A stretch of 64,000 nucleotides of DNA from Gigaspora margarita (GCA_009809945.1 WTPW01000334.1:124488-188487); one strand, 5' to 3'. Shown: positions 10,260 through 23,300, numbered from the stretch's first letter. Program-made: numbers and translations. The notes: generated by a model not told the origin, from the letters alone.

Positions 10260-13200
10260 AGTTAGTTGTGAATCAAGTTAATTCAATCATGACACAAGGT
10301 AGATTAAGAAAAGAAGGCAAAAAGCAGGCAGAAATACTAGCTGGATTAAATTGTCAAAATGTCATGTTTTTTCAAAATATTAGTTATGAATTACAAATTA
10401 TTGATCAATTTTTATTAGATATATAATACATTATCTTTTTTAGCACTAATTTCATTTCATTACTTTTAGCTCCATTAGCTTTAATATTTTCTCCACTATT
10501 GAAAAAACAATTAATTTATGCTCTCAGGAAACAATAATACATTCTTATCTACAGATTGTTCAATGTAACACTCGTCTATATATTAATAATAACAGTTGTA
10601 AAATATAAGCATAAAATTGTGCTATTTTGCATTGTTATCATCATATCTAACTCAAGATAGCATTCAATATAGAAAGTACCTCATTAATCATATGACATTT
10701 CCCAATAAAATGTCTTAAATATTAAATTCTCTTTGAATATTATAAATTTATTAAAAATAGTGTTGCAATTTGGTAGGCATCAAACATTGAAACTAGTCAA
10801 TTAAAAGTACAATTTTGAAAACCAATATAGCAAAATTTACTCAATAATTGGCAACTAATTTTAATTAAATAGCTAGCAATTTAAATTTAAACTATTACTT
10901 AAATATTCCAAATCTGAATAATTTTGATCAAACTTTAAAAAATAAAATTTATTTGGAACGTGAATTAAATGAAACATTATTTATAATCTTTGTAAGCACA
11001 TAAAATTGAACATTTCCTTTAAGTTTTAATAAAACAGAATTTATCAAATTTATCATAATAGTTTCTAACCCTTTTAAAGATTCGAATGCATTTAAGCATA
11101 CTTGAAATGGATATATCAAAGTTCACTTATATATTATTTGTAGAATGAAAGAGATACAGTAATTTTTAAAGTATCAGATACCAGCTAGTCTGTCTATTAT
11201 AGTAATGCTCTTGTATCATATTTTAACATAACATAATTATATTTTTATTTTCTGATTTAGGTGTTGATATAGCAGAAGCTAATCTTAAAAATCTATTTAT
11301 TGCATAAAATCTTAGCAATCTCATAATCATGAAAGCACTAGAATTGGTCTTGCTCCTATAAAGGAGCTTATTACAATCTATAAAAGAGATATTACAGTAA
11401 CTTCAAAAGTTGGCCAAGTGACAACATTCAAGTATTAGTTCCTTACAGGGTTTGAACACTTACCAATTAACCAAGTTTGCCTTGATAGAGAATATGATTC
11501 ATTAAACTATGATCTATGATTAAAGATAAATTAACAATTATATTTAGAAGATTTGCAATAGGTTCAAAATAATGAACTTACAGTTAGAGAATGTGGATCT
11601 AGAGATATTATTAATATAGATATTGATAAAATGCTGAATGTATCTTCCAAACTACAAAGAATACAATTTTGATTGTTGATGATAATATTGGTATGATGTG
11701 TATATATATATATATTGATTGAACACTTTAAAAGACTACAAATTTATATTCTAATAACTACTGTATATTTATAGAAATACATTGAGGGTTGTTAAAAAAA
11801 GAGTTTAATGTGCATAGTGTTTGTGATAGTTATGATGCTTGGCTACTTTTAACAAGTTTACCTAACCTGCCTGATTTAATTCTTAATGGTAAAAAATTAT
11901 ATTATTAAGTTTAAAAATTGATAATTGTTAATAATCTATTAATATTTTTGATAATAGATATTATGATACCAAATATGAATGGATATGAACTATTAAATAA
12001 AATAAGATCTAATGCAAAGACAAGATTAATTCTGGTAATTTTACTAACTACAAAAGCTGGTGAATTATCTAGTATTAAAGGTAGCACTTATTACTATATA
12101 GAATCTACTATTAACTTTGACAACTTCTTTTCAATTATTAATTCTATATTATTACTTACTATTGTTATAGAATTGATAATAGAGCAAATGACTATACAGT
12201 CAGACCCATATAAATGCAAATCATTGGGATAGCCCTAAAGTGTGCATTTAGAGATAGTTGCAACTATAGAATAGCCAATCAAATCATGATCATGTGAACC
12301 CTTATTAACCAATAATTGATTACAATATATCTTATTAATATTACTTTTATTGTTATATCTTCATGCAATACTTTAGGGATTGGAACCGCCTAAAATTTTT
12401 CTTAATCGTTTAATCGTTTAACTGTTTAACCGTTTAATTTGGCCTGCATTAAAATAATTCTGGCCTACGACCAACATAATTCTGCCTGGAACCATAGAGC
12501 AATTTTTAAATGGTTAAACAGTTCCAATCCCTACAATACTTACACAATGCTCTATTAGCTTGTTAGCTAATTTTACTTATGTACTTGTGAATAACCCTTT
12601 AATAAAGTTTTATTAAACCCATATTTAAATTTATTGTTGATCTATAGCATACATATTTCTTTACTTTTATATTGACAAGCTTAACATAATTTTAGTACAA
12701 CATAACATGCAGGGGCAATATTTTGAATTTTGGTCTAAATTAAGCTTAATTTAGGCCAAAATTTGAATCCATACCCCTGTGTGCTTAATTCAAAAAATCT
12801 AAAATTTTTATTGGTTAATAATCACGTGCATGCTTTTATAGAAAGAACCTACTATAGTTGGGCCAAAAAAATTTTGTGCAATTGCAAAATAAAGAATGTG
12901 CATTTATCTATAAGTTCTATTGCAGGCCCAGCTCTAGTCATGCATTTAGAAAGGTGTTGCATTTAGGGAGGTTGCATTTATAGGGTCTGACTGTATAATA
13001 AAACCATTTAGTTCTTAACAATTAATTGCTCATATATATACAAACATTAAATACTTCTGGTTTGTATCAAATAATATCTCATCAGTATAAACAGAAAGAA
13101 ATAAAACAATTATTTATTTCAATTTCAAATACTATTTTTTCTGAATTAAAATTAAAAAAAAATGCCCTTTCAAAACTTGTTAAAGAAGTTTACCAAATAA

Positions 13201-13334
13201 TATTATATAGTAGAATATTTATAGTCTTATATAAATTATCAGAAGTTCAAAACTGTACAATGTTTGCTTTATCTGAAGATTTTAAAGTAAATAGGTACAT
13301 AGTATTTTTATTAATATTTTGTAAAGAAAAGTAA
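10260..13334 (+). pseudogene. Broken hybrid histidine kinase (HisKA, HATPase, receiver, GAF-like)
   Basis: Pieces in correct order: HisKA dimerisation helix with KKQAEILAGLN and FFQNISYEL (10300-10395); second helix near 10495-10590; ATPase N-box NAFKHT-stop-NGYIKVHLYI (11085-11135); GVDIAEANLKNLF (11262-11300); G2 box TRIGLAPIKEL (11340-11370) ending TGFEHLP; receiver ILIVDD (11670), the phosphoacceptor LILND with its Asp codon split by an intron (11889/11960), MIPNMNGYELL, LLTTKAGE; after a MITE the receiver motif IKPF (12998) and a GAF-like stretch to 13334. The phosphoacceptor His is replaced by Tyr (TAT at 10385-10387). A TGA at 11103 stands at the expected Trp of KHTWNG. It would be non-functional as a two-component sensor. 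Confidence 0.75.
12193..12997. mobile_element. Tc1/pogo-like MITE inside the histidine kinase receiver
   Basis: TATACAGTCAGACCC at 12193-12207 is the exact reverse complement of the sequence at 12983-12997, and similarity continues inward (TATAAATGCAA). The ends fit TA target duplications with a TIR starting CAGT, typical of Tc1/mariner/pogo elements. Length about 800 bp, no transposase. It lies exactly between receiver motifs ANDY and KPF, which shows it is an insertion. Confidence 0.75.
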
Positions 13335-13374
13335 TCTAATACAATATTTAATTTATTATGCAAAAATTATGCAA

Positions 13375-13975
13375 TAAGCAATTTGATATTTGAACAATTA
13401 ATTCGTGATCTGCTAGAGAACTAGTGAAAAAACATAGTAAACTGTGGGATATATTTACTATGTAATTTTTTTCTTTTTTGGGATCTGGCATTTTCCTAAG
13501 GATAAATCTACTTCGTACTAAGCAAATCTCTTTTGTGCATATAACAGAAGTTGTAGAAAAGGAAATTACAAGCATAATGGTTGTTAAAATATTAAAACCA
13601 GCCTAGAAAATCATAAGATATGGGCATTTTTGTCTTTACAACTATTTGTTTACTTCTTTGTTTACATCATATAGTCATATGGACAAATGCACCTATATCG
13701 CATAATTCACTAGGCCAATTTTAATATTTCAACTACCATTATGCTCATATTTTTCTCTTCTACAATGTTTATTATGCGCATAAGAGAGATTTACTTAGTG
13801 AAAAATTGATTTGTCCTTAGGGAAATGCCAGATTCTGAAAGAGGCAAAATTTAATAGTGAAAATTACTGAAAATCACATAATATTTCACTAGTTCCCAAG
13901 CAGATCATGAATTAACTATTGATCAAATTCTGGGAATTAGTAATGCAACCTATTTATTTTCTGAAAGCCCTGTAC
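13375..13975. repeat. Inverted pair of coding-like segments
   Basis: The reverse complement of about 13375-13580 matches about 13738-13945 (for example AAATGCCAGAT, TTTCACTAGTTC and CAGATCA in the same order). The + strand arm continues into DQILGISNATY, FSESPVQDDYL and a stop near 13991. Both arms look like decayed copies of one coding exon of unknown family; inverted duplication or two insertions could explain them. Confidence 0.5.
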
Positions 13976-13991
13976 AAGATGATTATTTATG

Positions 13992-14290
13992 AAAGTAGAA
14001 GTTTTTACATAATATATATTGTATAGATACTATAGTAGGGGGACATAATATTGTGAACACTTTTTAAAAATTTGTATAAAGCTAAATATATATAAGATAT
14101 AAAGCTAAAAATAAAAATATAAATTTTTTAAATCTATATCTTTCAAATAAAAAAAGTATTAAAAATTCTATGCAATAGTTTTTAAAATAATTAAGTTTAA
14201 TTAAAATTTAGTATTTTGTATTTATATGATTTTCTAAATTTTACTATGTTTTAATAGTAATTAGACTTATTAAATATAGTAATATATAGA
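13992..14290. other. AT-rich stretch
   Basis: No supported feature. Confidence 0.5.
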
Positions 14291-14295
14291 TCTTA

Positions 14296-14890
14296 GGGTT
14301 GATAGCTTAGTGGTTAAGCTCCCAGGTTGCCATCAAAGGTTGCCAGTTTGAATATGCCTAAGAGCAAAATTGAATTTAAGTTAGAACCCTGATTTGGAAT
14401 AACTGAAGTCACTAACTTAGCCATGTAGCTGTGAGGTTCTTGTAAAGTTTGTTGGTTGTGATTCCGGGCTGTGATGATAGAACCAGTTGTTTCTAAGCTG
14501 TATTGACAGTAACAAAACTTTGCGGGAGTCAAGCTGCTGGTGCAACTTCTAACAGATAAATAGCAAAGCAATGATTGGTCTAGATAGAAATAGGCAGAAC
14601 TGAAATACTGCAAGAAGACAAGGACCCAGATATCTATATGACAGATGCACCCTATTCAGACTTGGATTTGCAGTGCTAACTGTGCAGACCAAGAACATAT
14701 GCTCCTAAAAATAGCACAAGAGGTATATACAATAGTTGGGTTCAGATAGTAGTGGTAGTGGTTTAAGGTTATGCCCTGACTACAAGTAGAAACCTCAGTA
14801 ACTGGGCCCTATTACATAAACATTTGGGTCTGATTGTTGGTGGAGTAGGATCATCAGGATTAGAAGTAAAGAAATAAATAAAAAAATATA
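14296..14890 (+). mobile_element. Possible tRNA-headed SINE
   Basis: The segment begins GGGTTGATAGCTTAGTGGTT with an A-box-like TAGCTTAGTGG (14303-14313) seven bases in, as in a tRNA, and a B-box-like AGTTTGAATAT (14345-14355) at about tRNA spacing. A G+C-richer body follows and ends in an A-rich tail near 14870-14890. No tRNA fold or clear target duplication was confirmed, and about 590 bp is long for a SINE. Confidence 0.45.
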
Positions 14891-15179
14891 GCATTATATA
14901 AACTTAATTTTTTATCAAGTAGACTAGCAATTACTTTTATTTTTTATTTTTTTATAATTCAATGATCCTGCTTCTTTTTATTAAAAAGAAAAAGTACTAT
15001 TGCTGCTATGTACAAGTACAAAAGGATAACTTGACTATCTCTATATAAAAGAAACTCTCCAAGTACTAAGTACCCAAATTGATCCACTATAACAACCTTT
15101 CGTCTCGAGTTGAAGCCTGAACTTGCTCAAACTTTTGTACAACCTGTATGTCCAACTATAACTGATACTAGTATTTTAT

Positions 15180-15375
15180 GCCATATCAAGATCTTTTTTT
15201 CTTTTCTTTAAATTTTCCTTCTTCACAAAGGGCATGAAAAAGAGAGAAAGTAAAAAAAGACAAAATAGAAAACAAATATAAAAAAGTGGTATGAAAAAAG
15301 AGAGAAAAAGAAAAAACAAAGGAAAAAAAACAACAAAAAGAAAAATAAAAGAGAAAGTAAAAACAAAACTAAATA
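15180..15375. repeat. Purine-rich low-complexity tract
   Basis: About 150 bp of almost pure A/G on the + strand (GAGAAAG, GAAAAAG motifs) preceded by a pyrimidine run. The 70-codon minus-strand frame across it is a composition artefact. Confidence 0.8.
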
Positions 15376-15379
15376 GTAG

Positions 15380-16680
15380 TATAATCAAAGCCTATACTAT
15401 TCTTGTAAAAATTATATAGTACTCACTAAGATCTTAGTACTGTATTTAAAGTGAAAAACATAAAGAAAAAACAACTATACTAAGAGGTCAAGATATACTA
15501 ATCAAAACTTTTTTAAAAGACCCATCCATAGATATCTATCAATTATTGCTATATACAGGACACGTAGCACAGTGTCTGAAATTCAAATTTTAAATTAGTT
15601 GTGGGCCACAACCAAATAAAAAATATTTGCAGATTATAAAAATTTATAAAAATTTAGTTGCACATATAAGCATTTAATAGAAATTTATTAGTAAATTTTG
15701 CAAATTTTGTGCAGAATTTGCATATGCATTTCAGATCTTGGTTATGGAATTTTAAAATTTGTTGCAGTCCATAGACTTCACAACCCAATTTCAGATACTG
15801 TGTAGACAGCTTTGTGTATTGTGATCTCTTGTGACTTCTTATAACTTTGGTTTCCATTTTGAAATAGGTAACAATATTGATCTTTTGGAGAAAGTATGCC
15901 AAAATTCCCACTTTTTGGTAAAAATTTTGCAAAAAGCTGCATGAAAGGCCAAATAACCAATGTGAAGAAAGTATGTAAGTTTGCAAAGTATAGAATAGTA
16001 TAGAAAACCAGGAGCTTGTTTCCACTAATGCTTCTACAAGTCTTGATATATACTTCTGTTATTTACTAACTACTTGTTCAATAGTTTTGTAGATTTTTAT
16101 TAGAGAGCCAAAAACCCAAAGGGAGTTCTTTTTTAACTCTATTTTAGTTCTCCATATAATCTGAAGACTCATCAAGCTTATTTTTAGTTGCTATGAGAGA
16201 AGTTTTGTATATTTTTTCTATACTAACTAAATACTTTTATTGCAGATCTATGTAGTGATTGTTGGTTTGAAGGATTATCAAAAAGAGTTGCTAGCAATTT
16301 CTTTTAAATAAAGTTATTTAGTGTAACAAATTATATATATTCTGAAAATTTTATAATGTTTTGAAAAAAATTTATTAGATTACTATATATAGTAATATAA
16401 TTACTATATTTAGTAATTTATTAATTTTAAATTAAATATTTTATCTTTATATTTACTAAGCTAATACAAATAAAATTAACTGGTTTACTTAATATTTGAA
16501 AAATTTTTAGACCCAGCCATCCGGTGGTTTTTTATATAGGTACAAGAGTAGATGAGCACCACCAGTGCCCCTAATATAATGATTTATTATTCCTTGGCAA
16601 TATCCAGGATTTATTAAGTATTGATCATCTTAATTCTTAAATTTGACCTAAAATTGGTTAAAACAATATTAAGTATAAAG
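15380..16680. other. Intergenic stretch
   Basis: Two overlapping minus-strand open frames (15654-16025 and 15778-15960) show no family motif and compete with each other, so neither is annotated. The rest is AT-rich without recognised elements. Confidence 0.45.
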
Positions 16681-16685
16681 GTCTT

Positions 16686-16996
16686 GAAAGGCTATGCAAA
16701 GTTAATTTTCATTTTGTATAACCTGTCAACCCAATTTTTTAAAAAAAATTTTTTTGATTAAATTTCAATTGTGCAATTATTTCGTTTTTGCCATTTGATT
16801 TTTTCTTCAGATAGATCTGAAGAAAAAACCCTCAAAATTTTCTGATTCCATGTTATGAAACTGAAAAAATTGGCTTTGTGTGGCCTTAGATGTGAACATG
16901 AGCATTAGATTAAAAAAAATAACTGACCTGCTGACTAAAATTTTGGAATACTATGTTATACAATTTGTAAAAATTAACTTTGTATGGTCCAATTGT
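16686..16996. mobile_element. Hairpin MITE-like repeat
   Basis: GCAAAGTTAATTTT near 16697 is mirrored by AAAATTAACTTTG near 16971, with TTGTATAA/TTATACAA next to them. At the centre 16799-16828 is a 30-bp near-perfect palindrome (TTCTTCAGAT/ATCTGAAGAA). Overall a single foldback of about 310 bp, no gene. Confidence 0.55.
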
Positions 16997-17496
16997 CGAA
17001 TTAATAAATTCACAATAAATAAGTAAGCAAGCTGTTATTTTACTCATATAATAAAAAGTTCTAAATGCATATCACACGAAATTCTGATAAATGCCAAAAA
17101 TGGTATTGATTTAAATTATGATTTGATCATTAAATATATATCACAAAAGGTTAAAAATAACATACGCATGTATATAAATATTTATTGCTATACTCAATTT
17201 AATTTTAGAAAATTGTGCTATTATTGATTAATATTTTATTCACTTCGAAAATAAATAGCACGAGTTTGTAGCAATAAATATATTATTATAGCACTTGCTA
17301 AAATCACTTACTGCGCCTATTTACCACTCTGTAAGTATTAGATTAATAAATTATTTTTTATACTTGCTAAGTGCTATAAAGTAAATGAAATTAGAATAAA
17401 TAATAAATATTTATGACTTGAATACTTAATTTAATTACTTAGAATTATTAAAATTCTTTATACTTACAAATTAGCTTTTTAAGTTAAAATTTTATT

Positions 17497-17517
17497 TAGC
17501 ATTATTATTATTATTAT

Positions 17518-17557
<40 letters not shown>
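17497..17557. repeat. (ATT)n target site and poly(T): 3' end of LINE1
   Basis: TAGC followed by (ATT)n at 17497-17520 adjoins a 37-base T run (17521-17557), the poly(A) tail of a minus-strand LINE. The same TAGC(ATT)n occurs at 30983-31013 at the other end of the element. Confidence 0.8.
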
Positions 17558-17563
<6 letters not shown>

Positions 17564-17579
17564 GAGGTCCTTCCTCTGT

Positions 17580-20364
17580 TCTGTTTATTAATGAAAATAT
17601 ATAAATTACAACTCATTGCTAGATACATTTCATATAAAGAGGAAGAAAGGATAAAGCTAATTTACTTTAGACCTAATCTTTACCAGATTGGTCAAAGACC
17701 TCCGGGTTATGTAGTACTAATGAGATTAGGTGATGCATTATGGTTGATGAACATATGTGTCCATATATTGTAGTTTAATTTTTCGGTAGTTACGTGTGAC
17801 TTTGTTTCTTGGGATGGTCTAGTAGGGCCTGAGGGGTTTGATGTTATATTTTTTATTGCCATACAATTCTTGATCCATATTTTCTTGTATATTTTTCTTA
17901 TGATATTGTGGTAGAACTTTGGAGTGATTTTTAATGCTTTTGATTGTTGTATGGTAGAAAAAGTTGTGTCTGGAGTTATTGCTACCAGTGAATTCCCTTG
18001 GTGGTATATGTTTTGATGAATTTTGTGATGTAATTCTCTTGATTTGAGAGTGAACTGTCTTCTTTTCTTGCTGTTTTATTCATGGTGTCGTTGAGTATAT
18101 CTTCTATTTTTATTTCATTTTTTGGACAGATTAGCCAGTGAATTGCATCATCTGTTGCTTAACGACATAGTGGGCATTCATAGCTAGGGTAACATTCAGG
18201 ATTCTAGTATGGAGAGTTAGTAGCGTGGGTAATTCAAATATTAGTAATTTCACTTTGAATGATTTTATTCTTTCTTCTTTAGGATCTGTTTTTCTTGCTA
18301 GGGGTCTACTATGGTTGTTGAGACTGTTGTATATTAGTTTCCATTGATGTCATTTGTTTTGTGCCAATTGTTTATTCTTGTTTGGGATAGCCAGTTGTTT
18401 ATTAGCTTTGCTTTATCTGTAATTTTTATTAGATGTTGAGTTGATTAAGGTTGATCGAGATGATTGAATTGGGTCGTAAAGCCTTTTGTGAGTGTTTTTG
18501 ACGGTAGAAATTTAGTGATTAGGGTATTGGTTGGTGTGTTTGTTATTGAGAGTGATTCATTAAATATGAGGTTCTATTTTATTTCTTTTAATATGAATAT
18601 TGAATGTAGGCATAATAGGTATGGTGAAAGATCTTCTTTGAGTATATGTTCTTTTAAGTAACTTGTTGTTGATGCAATGCAATTGATTATATTCTCTATT
18701 TCTATTTTATTTGTTATTATGTTTACTGTTGATTTCGTTGGGAGCAAGGTCCATATTAGTATTAGTATTGTTACCATTAGTTTGTTGTTAGAGGGCCAAT
18801 TAATGTTGCTTAGGTTGAAAGTTCCGAGTGGTGGGTTGAATTGTATGTTGTATTTGGGGAGGTTACCGGCTTGGCTGGGGCTTTGTTGAAATTGAATTTT
18901 GATTTGTAATTTTTTATTTTGATTGTTGTAGTAGAGATCCTACAGAAGTTTATCTATGTTTGTAAATGCTAGACAGAACTGTCGCGTGATGTAATGTTTG
19001 CTTAATAGATAATGCTGATCCCTTTGAGTCTTGGATGGATGTTTATTTAGCATTTTTGAGTGTATTAATTCAGAAAGTTGTCCGTGCCATCGTCAGTTAC
19101 TATCTACCATTATACTATATAGAGATGATATAGATCTACTAATGAAGCAACTCTTTGATTTGATTGCTTTGTCTCTTAAGTTACAGTTTGCGCAGAGTGT
19201 GAGTCGATTGTATTCAGGAGCCAGAACGTAGTAACGTATTTTTGCTGTATTATAACGTATGCTTGATATTTTTCCAAATTCTATATTTTGTGTTATGATC
19301 TATTTAGAGGAGTTTGGGTTTTGTCTCTGCCATATGAAAGGATTTGGTGTTTCTAATATGAGAGTGGGATTGGTTTTGTCACATATTACTTGTTTCGTCT
19401 TGTCAAACCATCAGGGTTTTCTCCCTCTGGATATTTTTGTATATTGTGGTGGAATGGGGTCCACTCTAGTGTTATCCTATATCTACTTCTTTAAAGATAG
19501 TAGGTAACTAGAGCGATCTTAGACAGTGATCACTTTGTGTAACCTCACTTGTTACTGTGATTTAACTAAGTCGAAAGGTGTTTTTTAATAAAACTTAACA
19601 AAGAAGATTTATGGTAATTTGCAATTATAAAAGAGGCAACAATTAAAAGTATATGAAGATACTAGTAACTGTTTAATTTGTGTAGTAAATAAATGTTTTA
19701 TTTATTGAAAGAGTATGAAGACTCGATGTTGAACTTGGGGTCCACATCGGCTGCTTTTATACATTTTTGTTTTTCACAAATGTAATGGGCTATATCTATT
19801 ACATGTGCAATAAATGCTATATCTATTACTAATAAAATATATAGTATAAATAATATAAATGTAATATATGAAATAAATGACATATGTGGTATAAATAAAA
19901 TATAGAGTATATATGCTATAAATATGACATGTTTTATAAATGCCATATATGCACTTTGGCGCGCAGTAGATCTCCTAGCCAATCAAATTGTAGATCCTAT
20001 ACTTGATTGTTCATTGGTTCCTATCTTGGCAACCAGTGGTCGTTCAGGGATGATCTATAGCTCATTCGAACCGTCTCACCGAGCTGAGTCGAATGGTAGT
20101 TGTTTCATCGAATTCAGATTACTGGATCGAGAGTTATGCCCGTTTTTTTTTTGTATTTTCATAGGTCAACACTAGGAGGTTGGTATTGTCGAAGTTTGTG
20201 AATTGTTCTATGTATGCGATATTATGCTTGTTCAGGTAGTATTTTAATATGTGTTGATGTTTGTTATCTATCATTATTCAATTTATTGATGTGTCTGATA
20301 CTTTTCTTGGGATTGGCCACCTATTGTTGATTCTTTCGAATTGAATGTTTTCTTCATGAATTTG
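17580..20364 (-). pseudogene. LINE1 ORF2 C-terminal region and 3' end, decayed
   Basis: Between the reverse transcriptase and the poly(A) tail the minus strand has short coding fragments in shifting frames, such as ITLEWTPFHHNIQKYPEGEN near 19450, which may be the end of an RNase H-like domain, and YYIPGG near 17695. No clear Cys-His finger was recovered. A solo LTR interrupts it. Plus-strand open frames here (19031-19507 and others) are antisense shadows. Confidence 0.5.
19538..19953 (-). mobile_element. Solo LTR
   Basis: A 416-bp insert flanked by CTTTG at 19533-19537 and 19954-19958 (5-bp duplication). Read on the minus strand it starts TGCATATATGG and ends GGTTACA (TG..CA), has a TATA-like TATAAAAG (about 19755-19762) and a downstream AATAAA (about 19693-19700), the normal LTR order. 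No internal retrovirus-like genes are present, so recombination between two LTRs probably removed them. Confidence 0.7.
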
Positions 20365-23300
20365 TCATATCATATGTGTGGTGGTTGTTGATGCTTCCCC
20401 AGGTGGAAAGACAGGTTGTTGTATTAGTATTGATTTGTTAGTATTTGCTACAATTTGCAATTGTTGGAGTCTGATTTTTAATGTTTGCTGATCGAAGGCT
20501 AGTAAATTTAGTAATTTTGTTAAGATGCTGATATGTTGGGCAGTTTGTACTTGGGATGTCTTTTTTAAACCGTATATATGGAGGTGGTATAGTGTTGATA
20601 TTGGTACTCCTCTTGCGAGTTGAGCCTTGTGTCTCACAATAGCTGTCAGTTGACTGTTGAGTTGTTTTAATTTGGAGGGCGGTAGGTAGGTGCTTTGTAC
20701 TTTGTATGCATGGCGTATCATGTTCACTGAGTTGATCATATATATGGCTTGTTTGTCCATTATCTTTGCCATGCATAGTCTTTTAATTGCAGCTTTGGCT
20801 TCATGTAGGATCTTATTGTGGATACCGATATTATTTTTGCCTCTTGAGTACCATGTTCCTAGATATTGGAAGGGTTCATTTCGGTCAATGGTTTTATAGT
20901 TTGGTTTTGAAACATTATTGATTTGTCATTATCATCTTTTGAGTTATGAATTAGAATCAATTTGCTTGGATTTACGCAGATATTGGCCATTTCATAAACT
21001 GAGGTAGCTAGTTTAATTATTTCTTCTATTTTCTGTTTATTCGATGCAATCCAAGCTGTGTCATTCATAAATGCTATTACTGATGTATTGTGTGTTTTTA
21101 TAGATAGTTGATAGGGAGGTTGGGTGGACATTTGGTAATCTTTAATTTGGGATGCGATGTGGTGTTTTAGGGGGTCGTAGTATATCCTCCATAGTATGGG
21201 TGAAAGCATTTCACTCTGGTCAATCCAGTCAAGGACTTCATATTATTGTGTTTTACTGATGGTATAATTACTTGATTCTTTCTGTTGGTAAATATATCAA
21301 TTAGTAATTCTCTTAGTTGTGATAGTACATGTATACGATTAAGGGCTTGGCTGAGTAGGGGTAAGTGGACTGTGTCGTAAGCCTTTAACATGTCTTGGAG
21401 TAATATCCAGAATTCACAATTATATGAGTGTGCGTCTTCCATGAATATGGTTAAGTTGTTGGATGAGAACCATGGTTGATATAAGGGGGAGTGCAACATT
21501 ATTTTGTAGTGCAGGAATATTATATCTAAGGAGAATCTTTGATAGTCTTTCGGTTAGTATCTTTGTTAGTATCTTATGTGTATGATCTATTAAGGTGATA
21601 GGTCTAGTTTGTGATAGGTCTCCTTTATATTGTGTCTTTTTTGAGATGGGCCACATCAGACTGTTGCGCCATTTTTGTGGTATTTTTTTTAAGTATAGGC
21701 ATGCGTTGAAAATTTTTGTTAGAAATTTGATTCCTTCTATAAGGAGTTTTTTGAGAACTTCGTTTAAGATGGTCGAGGGGCCAGTTGCTTTCTTTATTGG
21801 AGCTTTGGTTATTGTATCTAAAACTTCTTGAAGAGGTATTTTCTGGGTGGCTTCTAGGTATATACTTTCGTCAAATCCTGGTAGAGGATTTCTGTTCAGT
21901 TTCTATTCCTGCTATTTCTTTTTATTTAGTGGGTTAAATCGAGTCCAGTTTTTAAAGTATTGTTAAGTTGCGGCTTTAATTTGATCTAGTTGGGTTATTA
22001 CCTCTGTTGGGGTAATAATTTTGTCAAAAGTCACTGTATCTGTATGTTTACCCAACACACTATTAATCATTTTTGTTATATTGTTAGTAAAGTTTTTGTA
22101 TCAGTTCTCAATGAAGGAATTAATTGTATCATTTTTCTGTTGTTTGTGTTCTAATTTTCTTGCTTTGTGTAGCGTTGCTTGTATCGTTGATAGCGTTTGT
22201 AACATTGCCTTGAAGTTTGTTGGAATAATTAGAAAGGTTGTAGTGTTGGTACCTCTAGGTTTGATAGACTAAGGATTTTTTGTAGGTTGTGTTTAACATA
22301 TTTGTGATATGGTCTAAGGTGATGGGTGTAATTGGTTTTGTAATCAGAGATATTGTTTTGTTCATTAGGGTGAGGGCTTTGTTAAGTTGAGTAGCCTTAA
22401 AGGAGTGACTATAAAAAGTCTGTGGGCTAAATACGAGTAAGGGATATGTTTGTTGATGGTTGCACGCAGTAAGTTTTCCCATATATTCAAATATTTGTTG
22501 AGATGGTTTTCGTCTTGAATGATGAGGGAATATAGTTGAAGTTCTTCCATCTTTTTTATAAGATCATCTGAAAATTTGGTCCAGTCATCAGTTGTGACTC
22601 TGTCATACATGTAGATCTTTCTTTTACTCTGTTTATTACAGCCTGTGTTTAGGCTTATTCCAGTGTTCCATTCGATCGATAGGATTTTGTGGTCACTTTT
22701 AGTTGATTCGTCAGAGGTCAACAATTTAGGTTCTGATACATCCAGTAATATTGAGTAGCTTGTTCAGATGTCATCTATTTGGCTTCTGCTATTGTCTCTG
22801 GACCAAGTGTGCTCTTCGATGTCATTAAAGTCGAGTAAACTGGTAAGACCACTTTCTTGTAATTTATTCAGTAAGTGCCTAGTTGGAAGCTTTTTGTTGT
22901 TAATATTGTTGTTGAAGTTACCCATTACAATTATGTCGAATTGTCATGAGTGTTCATTTTGGATCCAGTTCATTATTGATTTTTGGGTATGATTAGGGTG
23001 TTTTGATACTGAGGAAGGGAGGTACACAGAGATTATCCTTGTCTTGTAGTTTTGTGGGAGGTATAAGTCAATCATGATTGCCATTCCAGGGACTTTGTCT
23101 ATGTTATGGATATATGGTTGTAAATCAGGGTGTAATGCAAGAGTCGTTCCCATACTAGCTTCTCTTTGTATTGCTATTTCTGCATCGCAATTCGCTGTAT
23201 ATATCTTGTAAAGGGGATTGGTAAGTGAGATGTAGAGAGTTGTAGATTCTGGCCACTTTGTTTCTGTCATTGAAATTATGTGTGCTTTTTGTTCATTTCA

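Noticed and set aside
14296-14366. Functional tRNA gene
   Set aside because: The B-box is degenerate, the acceptor ends do not pair convincingly and it runs into a longer body with an A-rich tail; a SINE head fits better.
15654-16025. Two overlapping minus-strand frames (123 and 60 codons)
   Set aside because: Different frames of the same DNA, no recognisable motif in either; possible by chance in AT-rich sequence.
18464-23000. Many + strand frames of 65-85 codons
   Set aside because: They lie antisense to the minus-strand LINE1 coding region and have no domains.
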